NCBI RefSeq assembly: GCF_000426745.1
Contig: NZ_AUFY01000001.1
Location: 62,001-126,000 of the forward strand
Origin: Veillonella montpellierensis DSM 17217
GTDB lineage: Bacteria > Bacillota > Negativicutes > Veillonellales > Veillonellaceae
Direction: 5' to 3'
Length of the DNA: 64,000 nucleotides
This document shows positions 58,819-64,000 of the stretch, one piece after another. The notes under the pieces were generated by a model. The model was not told where the DNA came from. It ran no database searches and saw nothing but the letters and a program-made list of their open reading frames with translations. The position numbers and the translations under genes were made by a program. The stretch's first letter is position 1. Every line of letters begins with the position of its first letter.

Positions 58819-58837
58819 CACAAATACTATATATACC
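58795..58837 (-). promoter_or_regulatory. Tandem NrdR-like boxes upstream of nrdD
   Basis: Two copies of ACTATATATA lie at 58795-58806 (ACTATATATAGT, fully palindromic) and 58826-58837 (ACTATATATACC). Their centres are 31 bases apart, about three helical turns, as expected for paired NrdR boxes. One overlaps the promoter spacer and -10 edge; the other abuts the -35. Confidence 0.7.
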
Positions 58838-59130
58838 AATTATGCGATTTTTTCATATGTATAGTATTGACATTTTATAAAATCCTAAACACCTCTATTT
58901 TCCTTAGCTATTACTCATGCATATAAAAATAAATGAATATTTTATCATGTTACACATCTTTATAAAGTAGCATAAATACTAGATATATTATTTTGGCATA
59001 GTAATAGCCTCACTATACCAATTACTCACACTCTTCTTATAAATGGCTTCTGTAAAAGTATCTATAACTATGCTAATCATCTAACTTCAAAACTATATAT
59101 CTACAATTCAACGTATATAAAACTTCATAG

Positions 59131-59167
59131 AAAAAAGCACTCCTATGATATGTCCTCATAGGAGTGT
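59131..59167 (-). terminator. Terminator of the ABC-F gene
   Basis: CACTCCTATGA pairs with TCATAGGAGTG, and on the minus strand CTTTTTTC follows. It lies about 100 bases after the ABC-F stop. Confidence 0.88.
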
Positions 59168-59267
59168 TTATTATGTATTCTATATATTTGTACTACTACA
59201 TGACTCATGATGAATATATACTTGCTCTCTCACTAAAGAGGCTATCTACTACCAATAGTCTGCTAAA

Positions 59268-61214
59268 TTATTCACCGCCCATTAAGGTTTCCCACACTTC
59301 ATATAAATGATCTAACTCTTTTTTCTCCATTTCTAATTCACAGGCTACTCGTTCTAATTCACCTATATCAGATTGTAGTGCTGGATCCATTAACTGTGTT
59401 TCATACATTTTTATAGTGGCTTCTGCTCTGGCAATATTCATTTCTACTTCCCCTATTTTCTTCTCGGCCATATATGAATTAGTAGGTTTAAGAATATGTG
59501 TATCCATTATACTCGTATCATCAGAGTCTTCAAGTTTTTTTCTAGTGGAAATAGTACTTTCTCCTACCTTGTCATCATTCGTGTTTTGAATAATACCTTC
59601 TTTATGCTGTTGCGACAAAAATTCTTGTTCTTTTATTTTTTCTTTATAATACGAATAGTTGCCTATATATTCTGTTATATGTCCATCTTTTAATGCCAAT
59701 GTGCGCGTCGTTATTTGATCTAAAAAATACCGATCATGAGAAATAACAAAACAAGTCCCTTCAAAATCTTGCAAGGCCTTCTCTACTACTTCTCTAGTAC
59801 CGATATCTAAATGATTGGTTGGTTCGTCGAGTATTAAAAAATTATTCCCTTCTAAAAATATTTTCAATAATGCTACTCTAGCTTGTTCTCCCCCAGATAG
59901 CTCCTTAACACGTTTAAAAACATCATCTCCTCGAAATAAAAATCTTCCTAATACATGTCTCGCTTTTTCTTCAGATCCATCAAAATAGCTCTTCACTTCA
60001 TCAATCACTTGCCATTGTGGATGCAATGTTTCATGTTCTTGAGAAAAATACCCTACTTCTACTCGGTTTCCTACTGTAATTGTCCCATCAATAGGCGCTA
60101 TATCTCCCATAATAGTCTTAACTAATGTAGATTTTCCTGCCCCATTAGGCCCAATCAACGCTACCGTTTCTCCTCTACGAACGACAGTTGATAATCCACT
60201 CGCAATAGGCTGCTGACGGTCATAGCCTACTGTAACATCATCTAAAATTAGTACCTTATCCGCACTCATAGACGGTTTAGGGAACGTAAACGCGATTTGT
60301 TCTGTTATTACCGGTGCCTCAATTCGTTCTAATCGATTTAATTGTGATTGTCGTCCTCGTGCCATTTTTGATTTAATTCCTGCACGATATTTATCAATAT
60401 ATGCTTCCGTTTTCTTAATATACTCTTGCTGTTTTTCATAAGCAGCTGCCATTGCTTTCATAGCATGCGCACGCTGATTAATATACTTTGTATAATTACC
60501 TTTGAATACATTGATTTTACATTGCTCTAATTCTACTACACTGGTAACAATATGATCTAAAAAATATCGATCGTGACTAATGACTAGAATTCCTCCTTTA
60601 TAAGAAGATAAATAATTTTCTAGCCATTCTAGCATATCCATGTCCAAGTGATTCGTTGGTTCATCTAAAAACAAAAAATCTGGACTACGTACAAGTGCTT
60701 TCGCCAAATTAATACGTGTTTTTTGACCGCCAGAAAATTCATTAGCCGACTTTCTTAAGTCACTATCAGAGAATCCTAATCCCTTAATAATTCGTTTTGT
60801 TTTTAGTTCATATTCATAGCCGCCGAGCCATTCTAATCGATTCTGCAAATAATCTAATCGTTGTAATTCTTCTTGATTAGGTTCATGACATGCCATATAA
60901 GAAGTCAACTCTTCTAACTGACGTTCCAAGTGATGAATATCTGCCCAAGCAGATTGAATTTCCTCCTCTAAACTACTATCCCCTAAATTGACATCTTGTT
61001 GTAAATAACCAATTTTAACAGTACCGTTTTTAACAACCTGCCCTTTGTCTAGTTCCTCTAACCCTAAAATACATTTCATCAAGGTAGATTTTCCTGCTCC
61101 ATTAGGTCCTACTAGGCCTATACGTTCACCTTGTTTTATCTCAAAAGACACATTAGAAAATATTTGGTCAATACCAAATGATTTTTCTAGCCCTATCATC
61201 TGAATGCGTTCCAT
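59268..61214 (-). CDS. ABC-F family ATPase
   Basis: ABC-F proteins are soluble twin-ATPases that act on the ribosome. Two nucleotide-binding domains are complete: Walker A VGPNGAGKSTLMKC near residues 34-47 and IGPNGAGKSTLVKT near 353-366; signature SGGQKTRI and SGGEQARV; Walker B DEPTNHLD twice. The charged P-site tRNA-interacting linker (residues ~235-300) and a C-terminal coiled coil (~580-645) are present. There are no membrane segments. The long form with coiled coil resembles Uup/YdiF-type more than drug-resistance ABC-F, but this cannot be settled here. CTAGGAGG precedes the ATG. Confidence 0.92.
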   Translation of the reverse strand: MERIQMIGLEKSFGIDQIFSNVSFEIKQGERIGLVGPNGAGKSTLMKCILGLEELDKGQVVKNGTVKIGYLQQDVNLGDSSLEEEIQSAWADIHHLERQLEELTSYMACHEPNQEELQRLDYLQNRLEWLGGYEYELKTKRIIKGLGFSDSDLRKSANEFSGGQKTRINLAKALVRSPDFLFLDEPTNHLDMDMLEWLENYLSSYKGGILVISHDRYFLDHIVTSVVELEQCKINVFKGNYTKYINQRAHAMKAMAAAYEKQQEYIKKTEAYIDKYRAGIKSKMARGRQSQLNRLERIEAPVITEQIAFTFPKPSMSADKVLILDDVTVGYDRQQPIASGLSTVVRRGETVALIGPNGAGKSTLVKTIMGDIAPIDGTITVGNRVEVGYFSQEHETLHPQWQVIDEVKSYFDGSEEKARHVLGRFLFRGDDVFKRVKELSGGEQARVALLKIFLEGNNFLILDEPTNHLDIGTREVVEKALQDFEGTCFVISHDRYFLDQITTRTLALKDGHITEYIGNYSYYKEKIKEQEFLSQQHKEGIIQNTNDDKVGESTISTRKKLEDSDDTSIMDTHILKPTNSYMAEKKIGEVEMNIARAEATIKMYETQLMDPALQSDIGELERVACELEMEKKELDHLYEVWETLMGGE

Positions 61215-61271
61215 ATCATCCTCCTAGGATTTTAAACTCAATACTATTATCTTACCACGAGTACAGCAATT

Positions 61272-61371
61272 AAAAAAGAGAACTTATACGGCCTATCATG
61301 ATAGAAATTTCTAATCTCTTTTACATATGATTAGAATAATACTTTCATAGTATACCTATAAGTTCTCTTAT
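61272..61371 (-). promoter_or_regulatory. Attenuator-like leader of the ABC-F gene
   Basis: On the minus strand, AAGAGAACTTATA (61357-61369) pairs with TATAAGTTCTCTT (61276-61288), followed by TTTTTT at 61272-61277. The two arms are about 70 bases apart and enclose another hairpin (TTCTAATC/GATTAGAA, 61309-61336) and the palindrome CTATCATGATAG. A five-codon ORF lies just after the 5' arm. The structure could terminate transcription 60 bases before the ABC-F start unless the 5' arm is blocked. Confidence 0.65.
61331..61348 (-). CDS. Possible leader peptide MKVLF
   Basis: ATG AAA GTA TTA TTC TAA lies 8 bases after the 5' arm of the terminator-like stem. A weak AGG sits 6 bases upstream. A ribosome at its start would cover the right half of that arm and prevent the terminator from forming. 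It is too short for compositional evidence, so its coding status is inference from position. Confidence 0.4.
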   Translation of the reverse strand: MKVLF

Positions 61372-61427
61372 TATGTTCCATCGATACACGTATATAGAAA
61401 TTCTCGTATACACATATATCGTCTTAC

Positions 61428-62831
61428 TTATAAAATAGTAGCTTTTACCAATATCATAAGTTCCACCTTATCATTAGTTTTTCTACTATGTTTAAATAAA
61501 TTTCCTAACAAGGGAATATCTCCTAACAGAGGTATTTTCTCTATTTGTGTGCCTTTTCTATGGTCCATTAGCCCCCCTATAATTAATACATCTCCCGGTT
61601 TCATACGCACTCTAGTTTTAGCTTGTCGTGTTGATATTTTATAAGCTTTCATTTCTGATACCATTACAGGATTGCTTACTTCTGCAGAAATCGTCGCATC
61701 TACCATACCATCTTCTAAAATATATGGCTTATAGTACAAACGTATACCTGACTCTTCATATCGAACAGAAGCCTTATGTCCGCCGTCACTATATATATCT
61801 TCTAAAACGGGAATTTTTTCACCTATAAGAATACTCGCTTCTTCTCCATTCATAGTTACAATAGATGGTCGAGCTACAATGACTGCTCTTCCTGAATTTT
61901 CCATAGCTCTTAATTCTGGGTTAATAAAAAATTTATTCGCCGCCCTTGTCGTATCTGTTTTAAAATGTATGCTCCCATCCCCACTTGATATATTCTGAGA
62001 ACGGCTTAATAAATTGGCCCAGGACCATCTAAGTCCTACTTCTCGTACATAACTATTTTCAATGGCAACTACGATAGCCTCCAATTGCACTTGTTTAGGA
62101 ATTTCATCAATCGTCTGTATAACAGTTTCTACTTGCTGGCGTTCTTGTGCTGTTCCATATACTACTAATTGATTCGTTTCTGGTACAATCGTCATACCTT
62201 CATCACCAACAATACCTGCAACCGATGCTTTAATAGACTCTGGTCGCAAATGAACAGGTTTTATTAACAATATATCTTTTTCTATATTGTTCCCCATTCC
62301 TCTACCATCAACAATAATCATTTGATTTTTTTCTTTTACTACAAAATGTTGTATCATTCCTAGTTGTCGCAGTATATCAATACCATTAGCACCTTTGATT
62401 TGTGCAGTAACTGTACCCTCTAATGTTTCAATACCTATAATATTCATTTTATACTCACGAGCAATGCCTCTTACCACATCAGAAAGTGATGCATCTTTAA
62501 CAGATAGTTGTACTGTATTTTTCCTGTCTACCCTACTCCTATTCTTTATAGGATCTATATGATTTATAGTAGTCACTGACAAAGATTCTTCCTCATGATT
62601 ATCTATTAAATTATTATTATCTCTATGAGAAGATACAGATGTTGCCATAGACTTTGAATCAGCGTTCCTATTCGTTTCCTTTCTATACGTACTAGATTCA
62701 TTTATATCATTATTATTCATTGCATAAGCGGTATAACAATCTACATTGGTATCAATTAATAGGTTCGCATATACACCATGTATAACCACATATACAAGCA
62801 ATACTTTTTTTATCAATCTAATGTAATCCAT
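61428..62831 (-). CDS. PilQ-like secretin
   Basis: Secretins form the outer-membrane channel of type IV pili, type II secretion or competence systems. After an N-terminal signal-like helix (about residues 6-24) and a low-complexity Asn/Ser linker (to ~95), a secretin/TonB short N domain with VQLSVKDASLSDVVRGIAREY follows, then an N1-like domain (TNQLVVYGTAQERQQVETVI) and the C-terminal secretin domain (IGEKIPVLEDI, VRMKPGDVLIIGGL, IEKIPLLGDIPLLGNLFKHS). Length is 467, short for PilQ. It overlaps the pilP-like stop by 19 bases. Confidence 0.88.
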   Translation of the reverse strand: MDYIRLIKKVLLVYVVIHGVYANLLIDTNVDCYTAYAMNNNDINESSTYRKETNRNADSKSMATSVSSHRDNNNLIDNHEEESLSVTTINHIDPIKNRSRVDRKNTVQLSVKDASLSDVVRGIAREYKMNIIGIETLEGTVTAQIKGANGIDILRQLGMIQHFVVKEKNQMIIVDGRGMGNNIEKDILLIKPVHLRPESIKASVAGIVGDEGMTIVPETNQLVVYGTAQERQQVETVIQTIDEIPKQVQLEAIVVAIENSYVREVGLRWSWANLLSRSQNISSGDGSIHFKTDTTRAANKFFINPELRAMENSGRAVIVARPSIVTMNGEEASILIGEKIPVLEDIYSDGGHKASVRYEESGIRLYYKPYILEDGMVDATISAEVSNPVMVSEMKAYKISTRQAKTRVRMKPGDVLIIGGLMDHRKGTQIEKIPLLGDIPLLGNLFKHSRKTNDKVELMILVKATIL

Positions 62832-63607
62832 CGATCAACACTCCCTACTCGTATCAATACTCTCTCTGCCTCAATAGAAATAATCGTGCATCCCCTAACT
62901 ATATCGCCCTCTGTACATATATAGTGTTCTCCTCCAATCTCTAACGCCGCTTGTCTTACATTCCCAATCATAACACCAGTCAACTTTATCTGTTGAGTTG
63001 GCCCCGTATTATATGTCAAGGTATTATGATGATTTCCATGGATATCACCTGATGAACTCATAGACGTAGTAGTATTGCTTTCACTAATGCCTTGCCATGT
63101 TCTAGAATTTGCCATGCCCATCCTCTGATCGATGTAATACCTAGGCATAGATCTAGGTTCTCTATAATTAATCGGCCTATTTTCATTTTCTATAGATTGG
63201 TTTACATCATAATCATCGATGGATTTCTCTTTCTTCATACTAGTGTCTGTAGAACCAAATACTTCTTTCAATGGATATGGTCGTATACTGCTCACAATAT
63301 CATAAATACGGTGTCCTCTATTTTCTTGATCCTCCTCTACTTGTGTACTTTCTCCTTTAGTTTTACTATGCTCATTTGACCGTATAGTCTCTCTTCTTAA
63401 TGATTCATTTTTATCTGATCTATTCTCTGAATAACTGTAGTTTTCTTCATTACTCCTATATTGGTTAATAGACCACGCATCTTTATAAATACCATATCCA
63501 CAAACAAGGCAAAGAAAAAAGGTCATTCCCAAAAGGGAGCGACCTCGTTTACGTATCATATATTTTATATTTTCTTTTGTTGGCAAGTGTTGATCTAATA
63601 ATGACAT
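62813..63607 (-). CDS. PilP-like pilus assembly protein
   Basis: This protein has a basic N-terminus, one transmembrane segment near residues 25-42 (LLGMTFFLCLVCGYGIY), a long charged Ser/Asn/Arg/Glu-rich linker (residues 45-190) and a small C-terminal domain: IKLTGVMIGNVRQAALEIGGEHYICTEGD, then VLIRVGSVDRWITLD. That last domain resembles the PilP/GspC HR fold, which docks on the secretin, fitting its location before the secretin gene. The start is ATG 63607, after AAAGGAG. Assignment is by domain pattern and neighbourhood, not by strong identity. Confidence 0.7.
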   Translation of the reverse strand: MSLLDQHLPTKENIKYMIRKRGRSLLGMTFFLCLVCGYGIYKDAWSINQYRSNEENYSYSENRSDKNESLRRETIRSNEHSKTKGESTQVEEDQENRGHRIYDIVSSIRPYPLKEVFGSTDTSMKKEKSIDDYDVNQSIENENRPINYREPRSMPRYYIDQRMGMANSRTWQGISESNTTTSMSSSGDIHGNHHNTLTYNTGPTQQIKLTGVMIGNVRQAALEIGGEHYICTEGDIVRGCTIISIEAERVLIRVGSVDRWITLD

Positions 63608-63740
63608 AAAAACTCCTTTATATTCGTAATCCCACGACAACTAGTAATAAATATGCATGCTATATATTTGCTATTAGTCATGCCATAGTCATATAAAAGT
63701 TCCACGTAATATGTCAAAATCCTTTATTGATTTAGAAATT

Positions 63741-64000
63741 TTATCTATCACCATAGCCATATGGATGTTGTTGATGCCATTGCCATGCATCGCTAATTAT
63801 CTTATCTACATTACTATATTGAGGATTCCATCCCAGTAATCGCTTAATTAAATCGGACGAAGCAATGAGCACACTAGGATCACCAGCACGACGCGATCCA
63901 TAAGAAACCGGAAAATCAATTCCTGTGACTCGTTTAGCCGTTTCAATAATTTCTTTTACACTAAAACCATGCCCACTACCAAGATTAAACGCAATAGAAT
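63741..64000 (-). CDS. galE: UDP-glucose 4-epimerase, 3' part only
   Basis: Only the last ~86 residues are visible; the gene continues past the right edge. They read NLGSGHGFSVKEIIETAKRV, SYGSRRAGDPSVLIASS and KRLLGWNPQYSNVDKIISDAWQWHQ, the C-terminal hallmarks of GalE, which interconverts UDP-glucose and UDP-galactose for surface polysaccharides. The stop TAA is at 63741-63743. There is a 130-base gap to the pilP-like gene. Confidence 0.93.
   Translation of the reverse strand, partial: SIAFNLGSGHGFSVKEIIETAKRVTGIDFPVSYGSRRAGDPSVLIASSDLIKRLLGWNPQYSNVDKIISDAWQWHQQHPYGYGDR

Larger units (their letters stand above)
58654..59267. other. Intergenic region nrdD-ABC-F (614 bp)
   Basis: No ORF is supported. 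From left to right it holds the nrdD leader, a promoter with NrdR-like boxes (58790-58837), an AT-rich featureless section and the ABC-F terminator at 59131-59167. Confidence 0.6.

Noticed and set aside
61272-61371. Miniature mobile element with terminal inverted repeats
   Set aside because: No target-site duplication is seen and no second copy was noticed in the window; the T-run on the transcribed strand favours an attenuator or terminator.

Overview
The window looks like a stretch of chromosome from a low-GC, diderm Firmicute of the class Negativicutes, most likely Veillonella. The evidence is the AT-rich DNA, Firmicutes-type gene clusters (rimP-nusA-ylxR-ylxQ-infB-rbfA-nrnA-truB-ribF and priA-def-fmt-DUF116-rsmB-rlmN-prpC-prkC-rsgA-rpe), and a type IV pilus secretin that only makes sense with an outer membrane. 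A Dcu-type C4-dicarboxylate transporter and a class III (anaerobic) ribonucleotide reductase point to strict anaerobic life. The genus call is inference from family knowledge; no search was run. Nearly all genes are on the minus strand. Only the HD-GYP gene, rpsT and an amino-acid permease are on the plus strand.

Layout. 1-2.8 kb: pyrH (cut by the window edge), tsf, rpsB, then rpe. 2.8-13.3 kb: one compact operon running priA, def, fmt, DUF116, rsmB, rlmN, prpC, prkC, rsgA, rpe, which combines translation initiation and rRNA modification with a PASTA kinase/phosphatase pair. 13.7-23.0 kb: ruvC-ruvA-ruvB, a SpoIID/LytB-like protein, queA, tgt, yajC, fthC, secD, secF. 23.2-30.9 kb: a C4-dicarboxylate transporter, a stand-alone HD-GYP protein, comF, recD2 and a chorismate mutase-shikimate kinase fusion. 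30-37.7 kb: the nusA-infB operon, with a strong promoter, a leader hairpin and a terminator at its far end. 37.9-42.4 kb: polA, coaE, a lytic transglycosylase and an unrecognised protein. 42.5-51 kb: rpsT, an amino-acid permease, deoB, a NUDIX hydrolase, dut, pnp and an M20 amidohydrolase. 51.1-55.6 kb: tRNA-Ser(GGA) and a thiazole-synthesis operon (thiS, thiF, thiG, thiH, tenI-like) behind a TPP riboswitch. 55.8-58.9 kb: nrdD and nrdG behind a promoter with two NrdR-like boxes. 59-64 kb: an ABC-F protein behind an elaborate attenuator-like leader, pilQ- and pilP-like pilus genes, and the 3' end of galE.

No insertion sequence, prophage, CRISPR array or rRNA operon was seen. The content is mostly conserved housekeeping genes, so the more interesting material is regulatory. 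The best candidate is the ABC-F leader at about 61272-61371. It has a minimal five-codon ORF beside the 5' arm of a terminator whose 3' arm ends in a U-run, the architecture expected for ribosome-mediated attenuation of a translation-protection type gene. Other signals are the tandem NrdR-like boxes placed over the nrdD promoter, the TPP riboswitch followed by two hairpins, three consecutive long hairpins after the permease, and paired overlapping hairpins upstream of the dicarboxylate transporter. Several starts were moved from the longest ORF to the codon that follows a clear Shine-Dalgarno sequence, including TTG starts for secD, tgt and rpsT.
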